Shown: piece after piece, positions 8,147 to 16,274 of the stretch
Layout of the letters: each line of letters starts with the position of its first letter
How positions within the stretch are numbered: position 1 is the first letter of the stretch
Source of the DNA: a virus
IMG/VR virus record: IMGVR_UViG_3300043434_000833
Coordinates: 1-64,000 of that record
DNA length: 64,000 bases
Strand: one strand, 5' to 3'
Program-made: the position numbers and the translations under genes
Notes under the pieces: generated by a model
Told to the model about the DNA's origin: nothing
Databases searched by the model: none
Seen by the model: the letters and a program-made list of their open reading frames with translations, nothing else

Positions 8147-9175
8147 CTAATTAGAAAGTGGGGCTTTAATACTTGAATGTGATTCGTAATTTAACAATTC
8201 AAAATCGTTTATTTCGTAGTGTGCCACATCATCTACTTGTGAATTCAATATTTTTAATGTCGGTAATTTTTTAAGTGGTTCTCTACTAATTTGTTCTTTT
8301 GCCTGTGTAATGTGATTAGAATACAAATGAGTATCACCTAAGTTACCAATTAATTCATCAGGTACCATATCCACCTTTTTTGCAATAATCTCCAACAACA
8401 ACCCATAAGATGCAATGTTAAATGGTAATCCTAAAAATGTGTCCACGCTTCTTTGATTCCATTGAAGAGAGATTGCTCGTTTAGGTACAGGATATAACTT
8501 ATCAATTTCATTATGATCACCTACGTGAAAATCAAAAGGGTCAAATATTTTATATGTTTTAGATGCCAAATCTAATCGTTCTTCAATACTTAATTCTCTT
8601 GTGTAAACTTGGAATCCGTAATGACAAGGTGGTAACGCGGCGTGTTCATTATAACCTGGATGCCAAGCGGTAACCATCAATCTTCTACTATCTGGATTTG
8701 TTTTTAAATCATCAATTAGGTTTTGTATTTGGTCAATTCCCCCATATGAATCTTCATCAAAAGATCTCCACATTCTACCATAAATCGGACCTAATTCACC
8801 CCATTTATTCGCAAACTCATCATCGGTTTTAATTTTATCTATGAATAATTCTTTAGTTAGTTGACTCTCATTACCAAACCATTCGGTCATTGTATTTTGG
8901 TAATTCTTATACGCGTCACCGTCCCAAATATGACAGTTATTGTCAACAAGATATTTGATATTTGTATCTCCTCGTAAGAACCATAATAACTCTGTCACCA
9001 TTGTCTTCCAAGCCATTTTCTTTGTGGTCAGTAACGGAAATCCCTGTGACATTTTATGTTTAATCTGACGACCAAATACCGATATCGTACCGGTCCCCGT
9101 TCTATCAGTTTTAACTACTCCATTATCAATAATATCTTGTAGTAATTCTTGATACTTGATGTCTAATGTATTCAT
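8147..9175 (-). CDS. thyA: thymidylate synthase
   Basis: Converts dUMP and methylene-tetrahydrofolate to dTMP and dihydrofolate, raising the thymidine supply for an AT-rich phage genome. Seen: DRTGTGT folate/dUMP phosphate region at residues 24-30, WFLRGDTN near 65-72, catalytic Cys184 in LPPCHYGFQVY, RSVDTFLGLPFNIASYG from 242 and the GDTHLYSNH dUMP site near 280-288. At 342 residues it is longer than the 264-residue E. coli enzyme. The extra length includes an insertion of about 45 residues after the active-site strand (192-237), seen in some bacterial and phage ThyA proteins. No dihydrofolate reductase is visible nearby. Confidence 0.97.
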   Translation of the reverse strand: MNTLDIKYQELLQDIIDNGVVKTDRTGTGTISVFGRQIKHKMSQGFPLLTTKKMAWKTMVTELLWFLRGDTNIKYLVDNNCHIWDGDAYKNYQNTMTEWFGNESQLTKELFIDKIKTDDEFANKWGELGPIYGRMWRSFDEDSYGGIDQIQNLIDDLKTNPDSRRLMVTAWHPGYNEHAALPPCHYGFQVYTRELSIEERLDLASKTYKIFDPFDFHVGDHNEIDKLYPVPKRAISLQWNQRSVDTFLGLPFNIASYGLLLEIIAKKVDMVPDELIGNLGDTHLYSNHITQAKEQISREPLKKLPTLKILNSQVDDVAHYEINDFELLNYESHSSIKAPLSN

Positions 9176-9242
9176 AGATAATATTAATGTTATATATTTT
9201 TAAATGTCCTTATCGGATCACAAATTAATGTCTATTGTTTTT

Positions 9243-9614
9243 CTACAACTTTTTGATGTTTATTCTTTTTTTATTGTCTCTTTCCAATTCTCTAGAATAT
9301 TTTTCTTTAAATCCGATAATACGATGAAATTCACGATACGCATCAGGGTGAGAATCTTTTAAATGGTCCAAACCATATTCATATTCAAAAAGTATTTCAT
9401 CATATCTTATTTCTTTCTTGTCCCAACCATCTTCTTCAATCTGTAATTCACTTTGTAAATTACTAATAACCGATTTAAGTGAATCATCTTTACAGATGTG
9501 TGTTTGAGGTGTGATAATTTGATTTTGTTCGTTAAGGTTTACGATTAACTCCCACATTAAAAAGATTATCACAGTAACCAAAACCGGCACCAATGTATTA
9601 TTTCTATTTTCCAT
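9243..9614 (-). CDS. membrane-anchored hypothetical protein, 123 aa
   Basis: One N-terminal transmembrane helix (residues 8-26, LVPVLVTVIIFLMWELIVN), then a Gln/Glu-rich linker and a charged helical domain (LEFEYGLDHLKD-like region around 75-110). Predicted N-in/C-out topology would place the helical part outside the inner membrane. No catalytic motif. The start overlaps the end of the next gene upstream by 11 bp. Confidence 0.7.
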   Translation of the reverse strand: MENRNNTLVPVLVTVIIFLMWELIVNLNEQNQIITPQTHICKDDSLKSVISNLQSELQIEEDGWDKKEIRYDEILFEYEYGLDHLKDSHPDAYREFHRIIGFKEKYSRELERDNKKRINIKKL

Positions 9615-9816
9615 ACTGTGGATTTTTTTGTGATTGTACTCCGGCAGTAAATTTTAACCATTGAAAATATAACCCCCAAGCTGGTGATGTTTGAACCGAA
9701 GTAAAGAGTTGATTTGGATTACTAAAAAACACAAATGTTGGTATTATATACCACTCCTTCTTATTACTCCACATAATAAAATAATCAGTGTATCTTTTAG
9801 GTTCTTTATTTGTCAT
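9604..9816 (-). CDS. hypothetical protein, 70 aa
   Basis: Aromatic-rich small protein with a moderately hydrophobic middle (EWYIIPTFVFFSNPNQLF, residues 21-38) and further Trp/Tyr residues after it. It may associate with membranes, but no clean helix is predicted by eye. It overlaps neighbours by 11 bp at each end, the normal packing of this cluster, which supports it being translated. Confidence 0.6.
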   Translation of the reverse strand: MTNKEPKRYTDYFIMWSNKKEWYIIPTFVFFSNPNQLFTSVQTSPAWGLYFQWLKFTAGVQSQKNPQYGK

Positions 9817-10096
9817 AATTACCAGTTGTTCTTCTTAATAATTTATCAACATCATCTTCTCTTTCCTTCATTTCAATTATACGAATGTAATATCCATTCG
9901 GATTTGCATCGGAGTCCTCTGACTTCACATTCTTGTCAAACCATTTACTAAACCATTTACCTTTGTAAGTTAAAACCTGACATCTTTCAGAAAATTCTTC
10001 AGAATCAGATTGGTCTAATAGACCTTCACTTACTAATTTGTTCAGTACAATGTCTTTAACCTTGTTGTAATTCTCCATTTCGGCAGTTAAGTCCAT
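9806..10096 (-). CDS. hypothetical protein, 96 aa
   Basis: Acidic, soluble-looking. N-terminal helix (residues 1-25), a compact basic/aromatic core GKWFSKWFDKNVKSED around 46-61 and an extended YYIRIIEM strand near 69-76. No family recognised. Part of a run of six small minus-strand genes with overlaps or gaps under 10 bp between 9243 and 10682. Confidence 0.7.
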   Translation of the reverse strand: MDLTAEMENYNKVKDIVLNKLVSEGLLDQSDSEEFSERCQVLTYKGKWFSKWFDKNVKSEDSDANPNGYYIRIIEMKEREDDVDKLLRRTTGNYDK

Positions 10097-10101
10097 CTTA
10101 T

Positions 10102-10311
10102 TTATTTTTTAAATTTAAAATTCTTGTTATAGATATTATTTTCTTTAATCCATTGAATGACTTCCAACACCGACTTCGCCTCAATATAACTCTCACTCAC
10201 CCCCCTATCTTCATTGGCTCTTAGTTTTTGAGTTGCATCATATTCAATCAAATCAATAGATTTTCTTTCTAACACAATAAATTCTTTAAATCCCCCAATA
10301 ATTTGTTCCAT
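10102..10311 (-). CDS. hypothetical protein, 69 aa
   Basis: Predicted all-helical, charged protein (MEQIIGGFKEFIVLERKSID) with no membrane segment or cysteine. Its first residues resemble those of the 88-aa protein two genes upstream (MESIFGGLIEFEDV), hinting at a shared N-terminal element or distant paralogy. Function unknown. Confidence 0.65.
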   Translation of the reverse strand: MEQIIGGFKEFIVLERKSIDLIEYDATQKLRANEDRGVSESYIEAKSVLEVIQWIKENNIYNKNFKFKK

Positions 10312-10312
10312 A

Positions 10313-10459
10313 CTATTTCTTTTTAGGTTTTCTAATGTAATCTAATACAATGTTGAATGACCCAAGACTGATGACCCCCCATCCAAAGTATTTTACTAAT
10401 TCAGGGTCAGTACCTTTAAGGCCGTACTTCTGAACCAATATCCCCGTTAGTATCATCAT
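10313..10459 (-). CDS. small membrane protein, 48 aa, overlapping its upstream neighbour
   Basis: Read in a different frame from the end of the 88-aa gene: starts MMILTGILVQKYGLKG within that gene and overlaps it by 44 bp, ends IRKPKKK. Two short hydrophobic stretches (residues 2-9 and about 23-40) suggest membrane association. The alternative is a start further inside, but no other ATG is available in frame. The stop is followed by 1 bp and then the next gene's ATG, which favours it being real. Confidence 0.5.
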   Translation of the reverse strand: MMILTGILVQKYGLKGTDPELVKYFGWGVISLGSFNIVLDYIRKPKKK

Positions 10460-10682
10460 TAAATAAATCATCTCTTTCAGTTTGATATTCATCTTCTTTT
10501 AATTTACTTAGACATTTATAAAGCATATTTGCTTCCATTAGATTATACAATCGATTGTGTAACCCAAATTCTATCGTTTTTTCCAACACAAGTATCGATT
10601 GTTTTTTGTCCATTTCACGAACGAAATCATCGAACTCTCTTACATCTTCAAACTCTATTAAACCACCAAAAATACTTTCCAT
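10416..10682 (-). CDS. hypothetical protein, 88 aa
   Basis: Acidic helical protein (MESIFGGLIEFEDVREFDDF at the start) with a Lys/Leu-rich middle and a disordered Asp/Asn-rich end. No family recognised. First gene of the small-gene operon running down to 9243. The 47-bp gap to the divergent DUF192 gene must hold both promoters; no convincing TTTG/TAnnTTTG pair was found there. Confidence 0.65.
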   Translation of the reverse strand: MESIFGGLIEFEDVREFDDFVREMDKKQSILVLEKTIEFGLHNRLYNLMEANMLYKCLSKLKEDEYQTERDDLFNDDTNGDIGSEVRP

Positions 10683-10729
10683 AATAAAATATAAAAAATT
10701 ATTTCTAAAAAACCAAATAATTATAAGAT

Positions 10730-11095
10730 ATGTCAGTACACATCAATAACAAAACTTTTAAAGCCGAATATCTCTCAACCCCCGAAGAAATCGAGAGAGG
10801 GATGATGGGTAGAGAAATATTAGATGGTTGTATGGTTTTTAAAATGGGAAAAGGTCATCATTCATTTTGGATGAAGAATTGCCTAGTCCCATTAGATATA
10901 GTTTTTGTCCTTAATAACCGAATTAATCGAATTCACCCTAATTGTCCGGTTGAAGATTCTCACAGAATGACTCTACCACATTACACGGGTATTGGTGACC
11001 ACGTAATAGAATTTCCTGCGGGTACTACAGAGGGTTGGAAAGTAGGTGATCGTGTTGCAATGTATCTTGGGTCACCTCAGAATCCTGTTCGATAG
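10730..11095 (+). CDS. DUF192 family protein
   Basis: DUF192 proteins are small conserved beta-barrel proteins of uncertain function found across bacteria and some phages. Seen: EEIERGMMGRE (residues 19-29), GCMVFKMG, SFWMKNCLVPLDIVFV (45-60), and the closing VIEFPAGTTEGWKVGD strand pattern, all in family order. Most cellular members are exported, but this one lacks a signal peptide, so it should be cytosolic. It is convergent with the methyltransferase gene and the two share 71 bp at their 3' ends. Family assignment is firm; role unknown. Confidence 0.85.
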   Translation: MSVHINNKTFKAEYLSTPEEIERGMMGREILDGCMVFKMGKGHHSFWMKNCLVPLDIVFVLNNRINRIHPNCPVEDSHRMTLPHYTGIGDHVIEFPAGTTEGWKVGDRVAMYLGSPQNPVR

Positions 11096-11738
11096 GGCTA
11101 TCATATTTTACTCTTGGTTTAACTTTTTCAAAAACCCAAAAATAACTGTGATATTTACGTGCGTGTTCTTGTTTAGTCCATTTTGTACCAAAACTATTTA
11201 TTCGAACATTCGATGTTAAAATGAATAAATCTCTCGGATAGAATCCTAACTCTTGTGCCATATTCATCACCATAACGTGAGAGAAGTGATTCTTACCTCC
11301 TGATACTGTATCTTGACATTTAAAGACCACGTAACCACCTTTTTCTGTAATTCGATACAATTCCTTCAATGTGTTATAATAATGGTTTTTAAGGTGGTTA
11401 TATGACTCATAACCCTCAAATCTCTTAGCGATAATTGAGCTCCCCTCCTTGTTTCCTTTATATGACTTACCGGCAATTACAAATGGTGGATCAAACATAA
11501 TACTTTTCATTGACCCATCACCAAACGGTAAATTTTCAGAACTGGCTTCAACCACAGTATCGTTAACGGGATAAATGTCCGATTTATTAACGGGAGACGG
11601 TAAGTCTTTCCAAAAGTTACCTTTAGAATATGTACAATCTAAATCGAATCTCTCGATATTGTATAAATTCATAATACTTTTTATTGCCTCGAAGTTTGAT
11701 GTGTAAACACTTTTAATTGGTTTAAAGTCCTTTTCCAT
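11025..11738 (-). CDS. DNA N6-adenine/N4-cytosine methyltransferase-like protein
   Basis: SAM-dependent amino-methyltransferases modify adenine N6 or cytosine N4 in DNA and carry a (D/N/S)PP(Y/F/W) motif. Seen: SIMFDPPFVIAG with DPPF at residues 83-86, followed by a helix and the strand GGYVVFKCQD, the typical order for the catalytic domain. The C-terminal tail after about residue 205 is probably disordered. At 237 residues it is a compact enzyme. It is orphan, like the two C5 enzymes, and sits behind a good host-like promoter (11769-11800), suggesting early expression. Its last 71 bp overlap the convergent DUF192 gene. RNA or protein substrate cannot be excluded. Confidence 0.75.
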   Translation of the reverse strand: MEKDFKPIKSVYTSNFEAIKSIMNLYNIERFDLDCTYSKGNFWKDLPSPVNKSDIYPVNDTVVEASSENLPFGDGSMKSIMFDPPFVIAGKSYKGNKEGSSIIAKRFEGYESYNHLKNHYYNTLKELYRITEKGGYVVFKCQDTVSGGKNHFSHVMVMNMAQELGFYPRDLFILTSNVRINSFGTKWTKQEHARKYHSYFWVFEKVKPRVKYDSPIEQDSEVTQDTLQHDHLLSNPL

Positions 11739-11768
11739 TTAATTTTTAATTTCTTTTATGTATATTTT

Positions 11769-11800
11769 AAAATATAGTAAATAAAAACTAATAAACCAAA
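11769..11800 (-). promoter_or_regulatory. candidate Bacteroidetes-type promoter for the DPPF methyltransferase gene
   Basis: On the minus strand TTTG (complement of 11797-11800) is followed by 20 bases and TATATTTT (complement of 11769-11776), one base off the TAnnTTTG consensus. It lies about 30 bases upstream of the ATG at 11738. Confidence 0.5.
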
Positions 11801-11801
11801 A

Positions 11802-11809
11802 TATTTATA
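11802..11809 (+). promoter_or_regulatory. TATTTATA motif, candidate phage promoter element
   Basis: TATTTATA with exactly 16 bases between it and the ATG at 11826, the same distance as before the gene at 7544. It is immediately next to the -33 box of the divergent methyltransferase promoter, so the two units would share a compact control region. Confidence 0.35.
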
Positions 11810-11825
11810 AAAAAAACAAACAACT

Positions 11826-11999
11826 ATGGGATGTGGATGTAAAAAAGCAGCAAAACTATCTGAACCAATTAAACAACCGACAAACATACAAGTAACGGTT
11901 GACCAAGCGGTGGTTTCAGGTCAAACACCAACATTAAACGAACAACAACAACAAGTTGTGGATAGTATCATTGATAAATTAAATCAAATAAATCAATAG
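11826..11999 (+). CDS. small Cys-containing, Gln-rich protein, 57 aa
   Basis: Starts MGCGCKKAAKLSEPIKQPTN; the CGC motif right after the initiator is followed by Lys and then a Gln/Thr/Val-rich stretch ending DSIIDKLNQINQ. No known domain. It is a single-gene unit with a TATTTATA element upstream and a strong terminator 9 bp after its stop, so it is probably transcribed on its own at a high level. Confidence 0.65.
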   Translation: MGCGCKKAAKLSEPIKQPTNIQVTVDQAVVSGQTPTLNEQQQQVVDSIIDKLNQINQ

Positions 12000-12007
12000 T
12001 TAAAATC

Positions 12008-12041
12008 TCGTGTATATTAAATCTATACACGATTTTTTTTT
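12008..12041 (+). terminator. strong intrinsic terminator
   Basis: A perfect 9-bp stem (TCGTGTATA 12008-12016 with 12024-12032), 7-base loop, and a run of nine T from 12033. It ends the 57-aa gene transcript. The AT-rich 12042-12217 stretch after it carries no gene and presumably holds the promoter of the glycosyltransferase operon; no consensus element stands out. Confidence 0.9.
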
Positions 12042-12217
12042 CTATAATGTATATATTTATTATATATAAATATAAAAATTATATATGTAAATATAAACTA
12101 AGAATATATCATTAAATAAAGGGTTAATGACTATTAAATGTTAGAAAAAATGGTTATATTCTAAAAGATTACTTTTATCCCCTACTTAAAGATAAAAAAA
12201 TTATTTAACTTATAAAA

Positions 12218-12415
12218 ATGAAAAATGGTGTAAAATTAACTAGTGTGAATATTCTGAAGGATGTTTACAATGGTTTTAAAAAGAATAACATCGACACTGA
12301 TATGACTTTACAAAAACTCGTTAATAGATGTGTTGACCTATATTCTAAAGATAGTAACTTCAAAGATTTGGTTGATAACCATAACACATTAGGTATAAAA
12401 GGAACAAAATATTAA
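12218..12415 (+). CDS. ribbon-helix-helix-like small protein, 65 aa
   Basis: The beginning VKLTSVNILKDVYNGFKK followed by two predicted helices has the strand-helix-helix look of RHH DNA-binding proteins, but this is a guess from pattern only. It opens the plus-strand operon and ends 1 bp before the first glycosyltransferase gene, so it could be an autoregulator of that operon. No membrane segment or enzyme motif. Confidence 0.55.
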   Translation: MKNGVKLTSVNILKDVYNGFKKNNIDTDMTLQKLVNRCVDLYSKDSNFKDLVDNHNTLGIKGTKY

Positions 12416-12416
12416 A

Positions 12417-13778
12417 ATGTCAAAGAAAAGAATTTTACTACTATCTGATGATTTAAGAATGACTTCAGGTATCTCAACTATGTCTAAAGAATTTGTTTTA
12501 GGTACTGTTGATAAATTTGATTGGATTCAATTAGGTGCAGGTATTAATCACCCTGAAGTGGGTAAATACGTTGATTGTAGTGTGGACACAAGAGAAAGAA
12601 CGGGTGTTCAAGATGCCAATTTAACTATCATCCCATATAATTCGTATGGTGATATGGTAATTTTAAGAAAGATATTATCTGAATTTAAAATTGACGCTAT
12701 CTTACATTTCACCGACCCTCACTATTGGCAGTGGTTATATGATAATGAACACGAGATTAGACAACAGGTCCCAATTTTATATTATCACATTTGGGATAAT
12801 TTACCTGATCCTCTATACAATAAGAATTATTATGAATGTTGTGATTGGTTAGGTTGTATATCTAAATTGACATATGGTATTGTAAATCGTGTTGGTAAAA
12901 TGGAAAATGGTATTGGTAAACCGTTGGAAGAATGGCAAGTTAGTTATGTTCCGCACGGTATTAATCCGGATATATTTAAACCAATCGATACAATTGATAA
13001 ACAAATAACCAATACATTATTTGCCGGTAAAGAATATAATTTTATTATGTTCTATAACAATAGAAATATTCGTAGAAAGCAACCATCTGATGTTATCTAC
13101 TCATTTAAATTGTTCTGTGATTCATTACCTAAAGAAGAATCGGATAAATGTGTATTAATTATGCACACAACACCAATTGATAATAATGGTACTGATTTAT
13201 ATGCCGTTAAAGATACGTTATGTCCTGATTACGATGTGATTTTCTCAACATTAAAAATTGAATCGGATAAGTTAAATCAATTATATAATTTGGTCGATTG
13301 TACAATCAATATAGCTAACAATGAAGGTTTTGGTTTAGCTACCGCCGAGAGTATTATGGCAGGTACGCCAATTATTGTTAATGTTAGTGGTGGTTTACAA
13401 GACCAATGTGGATTTGATTTTACTGCTGACGATTATATTGAAATAGGTTCATTACACAATAAAGATAAATCGAGACATTTAGTCCAAGAAGGTGAATGGG
13501 TTGTCCCCGTTTGGCCGTCGGCGATTAACTTAAATGGTTCACCAATTACTCCATATATATTCGATGATAGAGTTAACGACAATGAAGTGGCGGAGGCGAT
13601 AATGAAAGTTTATAAGATGACTAAGAAAGAAAGAAAAGAAAGAGGTTTGAAAGGTAGAGAATGGGCAATTAAAAACTTGTCATCTAAAGTAATGTGTGAG
13701 GCTATGGTAGAGGGAATTGAAACAACAATTAAAAATTATAAACCTAAGCAGAGATTTAATTTATACAAGATAGTTTAA
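12417..13778 (+). CDS. GT4-type glycosyltransferase (GT-B fold)
   Basis: Retaining GT4-type enzymes transfer a sugar from a nucleotide sugar to an acceptor in the cytosol. Seen: an N-terminal Rossmann half starting RILLLSDDLRMTSGIST (residues 5-21), the inter-domain VSYVPHGINPDIFKP (176-189), and the donor-binding EX7E element NNEGFGLATAESIMAGTPII (301-320, Glu303 and Glu311). Length 453 is normal. It shares its last base with the start of the next glycosyltransferase gene (TAATG), implying coupled expression and perhaps consecutive steps on one glycan. Donor and acceptor unknown. Confidence 0.9.
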   Translation: MSKKRILLLSDDLRMTSGISTMSKEFVLGTVDKFDWIQLGAGINHPEVGKYVDCSVDTRERTGVQDANLTIIPYNSYGDMVILRKILSEFKIDAILHFTDPHYWQWLYDNEHEIRQQVPILYYHIWDNLPDPLYNKNYYECCDWLGCISKLTYGIVNRVGKMENGIGKPLEEWQVSYVPHGINPDIFKPIDTIDKQITNTLFAGKEYNFIMFYNNRNIRRKQPSDVIYSFKLFCDSLPKEESDKCVLIMHTTPIDNNGTDLYAVKDTLCPDYDVIFSTLKIESDKLNQLYNLVDCTINIANNEGFGLATAESIMAGTPIIVNVSGGLQDQCGFDFTADDYIEIGSLHNKDKSRHLVQEGEWVVPVWPSAINLNGSPITPYIFDDRVNDNEVAEAIMKVYKMTKKERKERGLKGREWAIKNLSSKVMCEAMVEGIETTIKNYKPKQRFNLYKIV

Positions 13779-15040
13779 TGAAACCAACGTTATTATTTAG
13801 AGGACCGGTTAAAACAAGAAGTGGATATGGTTCACACTCAAGAGATTTATTAGAGGCATTATACAAAATGGATTTGTTCAACATCAGTATAGATAGTTGT
13901 ATGTGGGGTGGTACACCTATGACCGCTTTGGAATCCGATAATTTATTTCATAAATGGATCGAAAGTAACATTGTTACGAGATTTGACGGTTTACCCGATT
14001 TATATGTCCAAGTGACTGTTCCAAATGAATTTCAAAGATATGGTAAGTTCAATATCGGTATAACCGCAGGTATCGAAACAACGGTGGCACCTAAAGATTG
14101 GGTTGATGGGTGTAATAAAATGGATTTGATTATCACAACATCTGCCTTTTCTAAAGACGTACTTCAAAATACTGTTTATAATGAAGTGGAGAAAAACACA
14201 AATAAACTTATTAAACAACATAAAATTGAAAAGCCAATTCAAGTTTTATTTGAGGGTGCTGATACTTCAATTTATAATGACAAGATTAATGAGGATTTCA
14301 AATTAGATATTAAGGAAAATTTTGCTTATCTTTTTGTTGGTCATTGGTTAAAAGGTGATATGGGGCAAGATAGAAAAGATGTTGGTATGTTAATTAAGTG
14401 CTTTGTTGAATCATTTAAAGACACTAAAGACCGACCTGCGTTAGTTTTAAAAACGTCATCCTCCTCATTTTCACCGATGGAAAGAGATAAATTCATTAAA
14501 CGAATAAAAGAAGTCGTTGGTGATATTAAAAACCCCCCATCCATATATCTTTTATTTGGTGATTTGACTAATGACGAAATGAATAGTTTATATAACCATC
14601 CAAAAATAAAATCAATGGTGTCTATCACTAAAGGTGAGGGATTTGGTAGACCATTACTTGAATTTACTATGACCGGTAAACCGGTGATAGCGTCTAATTG
14701 GTCAGGACACAAAGATTTTTTAACATTTGATAATTCTATTTTAATTGGTGGTCAATTAAATGAGGTTCACGAAAGTGCAATTGATTCATTTATCATCAAA
14801 GGTTCTAAATGGTTCACAGCTAATTACACTGAAGTGACTGAAGTGTTTAACGTAGTTTACAACGACTACGATTCATTTTTAGTTAAATCACAAAAATTAA
14901 AAGAAGAAAATAAAAATAAATTTTCATTAGAAAAAATGAAAGACACTTTTCAAGATATATTAAAACCATTTGTGGTCGATTTACAAACAAAACCACAAAT
15001 GACACAATTAATCTTACCTAAGTTAAATAAAATAAAATAA
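13778..15040 (+). CDS. GT4-type glycosyltransferase
   Basis: GT-B fold transferase. Seen: MKPTLLFRGPVKTRSGYGSH at the start with the acceptor-side Gly-rich loop, the donor-half entry VLFEGADTSIYN (156-167), and the EX7E element KGEGFGRPLLEF (285-296, Glu287 and Glu295) followed by GKPVIASNWSGHKDFL. It is clearly different in sequence from the preceding GT4, so the two probably act on different linkages. It is followed by two small genes with 1- and 4-bp overlaps. Sugar unknown. Confidence 0.9.
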   Translation: MKPTLLFRGPVKTRSGYGSHSRDLLEALYKMDLFNISIDSCMWGGTPMTALESDNLFHKWIESNIVTRFDGLPDLYVQVTVPNEFQRYGKFNIGITAGIETTVAPKDWVDGCNKMDLIITTSAFSKDVLQNTVYNEVEKNTNKLIKQHKIEKPIQVLFEGADTSIYNDKINEDFKLDIKENFAYLFVGHWLKGDMGQDRKDVGMLIKCFVESFKDTKDRPALVLKTSSSSFSPMERDKFIKRIKEVVGDIKNPPSIYLLFGDLTNDEMNSLYNHPKIKSMVSITKGEGFGRPLLEFTMTGKPVIASNWSGHKDFLTFDNSILIGGQLNEVHESAIDSFIIKGSKWFTANYTEVTEVFNVVYNDYDSFLVKSQKLKEENKNKFSLEKMKDTFQDILKPFVVDLQTKPQMTQLILPKLNKIK

Positions 15041-15285
15041 TGAACTTCAAATTTTTCAGAAATGAAAATGATTATGTTCTACGATTAGAACCGATGCAAC
15101 TGCTGACGTTGAATAGGTCTCGAATTAATAATGAATATTGTTTTCAATTTGACGACGAGGAACCTTACGTTTTTGGTTCAGGGAATGACCCAATAACGTT
15201 TACAATTAATCCAACAGCGGATGGTAGTATTACTTTTCAACATAACGGTAGAACTTTTAGAATTTTTACAAGAGAAAGACAATGA
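15040..15285 (+). CDS. hypothetical beta-rich protein, 81 aa
   Basis: Predicted mainly beta strands (FQFDDEEPYVFGSGNDPITF, ITFQHNGRTFRIFTRER) with no Cys or membrane segment, compatible with a small virion or adaptor protein, but no family recognised. It starts on the last base of the GT4 stop and overlaps the next gene by 4 bp (ATGA). Confidence 0.65.
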   Translation: MNFKFFRNENDYVLRLEPMQLLTLNRSRINNEYCFQFDDEEPYVFGSGNDPITFTINPTADGSITFQHNGRTFRIFTRERQ

Positions 15286-15566
15286 GAAATTTTAAATTTT
15301 TTCACGGTTTTGTTAGTGGATTAACAACAGTTCATTGGGTACCTCCTCATAATGAAATTGGCAACTATAATTTAGATGTTGAAGAGGAGTTGACAAATTT
15401 ATTAAGTCAAGAAATTGCCACAGAAATTGATAATAACATTATAGAGGAATTAACACGAAGAATTAATGGTTTACGTCCATCAATATTTGATGGTGAAATT
15501 CAACGTTTTAATGATAATATTGATTATTTAAATCATTATATGGGTATTGGAGGACAAAGAGCGTGA
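15282..15566 (+). CDS. hypothetical, possibly structural protein, 94 aa
   Basis: After an aromatic N-terminus the segment NLDVEEELTNLLSQEIATEI (residues about 30-49) and the following helix resemble an amphipathic stretch seen in T4-type major capsid proteins (…NILSxEIxxEIDRxII…). This is from memory and unverified. The rest is unassigned. ATGA overlap with the preceding gene. If the resemblance is real it is a small virion protein inside a glycosyltransferase operon. Confidence 0.55.
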   Translation: MRNFKFFHGFVSGLTTVHWVPPHNEIGNYNLDVEEELTNLLSQEIATEIDNNIIEELTRRINGLRPSIFDGEIQRFNDNIDYLNHYMGIGGQRA

Positions 15567-15766
15567 AATGTGAGAGACATAGCTGGAACACTACGGATCG
15601 AGAATGGTGTTGGAAGTGTGAAGAATTAACATTAAGAGAAAATAAAAAAAAATATGAAGATAAGTTTTGCAATAACAGTGTGCAACGAGTTGGAGGAAAT
15701 CAAGAAGTTGGTTCCATTTATATTGAAGAACAAAAGGCCTCAGGACGAGATAGTAGTTCTATTTGA
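15563..15766 (+). CDS. possible zinc-finger-like small protein with GTG start, 67 aa
   Basis: GTG start overlapping the previous stop by 4 bp (GTGA). The first 33 residues contain CERH (Cys3, His6) and CWKC (Cys16, Cys19), a plausible zinc site. The last third is overprinted out of frame by the start of the GT2 gene at 15654 (113 bp shared), which has lower coding quality in this frame. The alternative is that only the non-overlapped part is meaningful, or that it is a leader for the GT2 gene. Confidence 0.4.
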   Translation: MKCERHSWNTTDREWCWKCEELTLRENKKKYEDKFCNNSVQRVGGNQEVGSIYIEEQKASGRDSSSI

Positions 15767-16274
15767 TTCTAAGAATGGTGATTCACAAGTTTTAGATTTT
15801 CTATTACCATATAATAAATTACCTAACGTACAAACTTGGAGATGTTTTGATTGGAATAATAACTTTGCCGATTGGAAGAATATCTTAAACAGTTATTGTG
15901 ATGGTGACTACATCTATCAATTAGACGCGGATGAAATGGTTAGTGAATACATAATTAAGAATTTACACACCATTTTGGAAATGAATCCAAGTGTTGATTT
16001 GATATTTGTACCGAGAATGAATACTGTTACAGGTATAACTCAGGATCACATCAATAAGTGGGGATGGAATGTAAATGAAAAGGGATTTATTAACTTTCCC
16101 GATATGCAAGGTCGTATATATCGAAAAAATATGAGTTGGTACGGTAAAGTTCACGAAAGAATTATCGGAGGGGAAAGATTTTCTTCATTACCCTACGATG
16201 AAGAATACTGTATCCAACATCATAAAACAATACAGCGTCAAGAAAAACAAAACAATTATTACGGAACTATATGA
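15654..16274 (+). CDS. GT2-like glycosyltransferase
   Basis: GT-A fold family 2 transferase: MKISFAITVCNELEEIKKLV start, then a nucleotide-sugar strand and the metal-binding DxD-type motif LDADEMVSEY (residues about 86-95, DADE). The second half includes RIYRKNMSWYGKVHE, as in hexosyltransferases of the WaaE type (core heptose beta-1,4-glucosyltransferase-like). 206 residues is short but complete for this type. ATGA overlap with the methyltransferase gene that follows. Confidence 0.85.
   Translation: MKISFAITVCNELEEIKKLVPFILKNKRPQDEIVVLFDSKNGDSQVLDFLLPYNKLPNVQTWRCFDWNNNFADWKNILNSYCDGDYIYQLDADEMVSEYIIKNLHTILEMNPSVDLIFVPRMNTVTGITQDHINKWGWNVNEKGFINFPDMQGRIYRKNMSWYGKVHERIIGGERFSSLPYDEEYCIQHHKTIQRQEKQNNYYGTI

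Noticed and set aside
15563-15766. Treating the 67-aa ORF as certain
   Set aside because: More than half overlaps the GT2 gene in another frame; it is kept as a low-confidence feature only because of the CxxH/CxxC pattern and the GTGA overlap with the previous gene.
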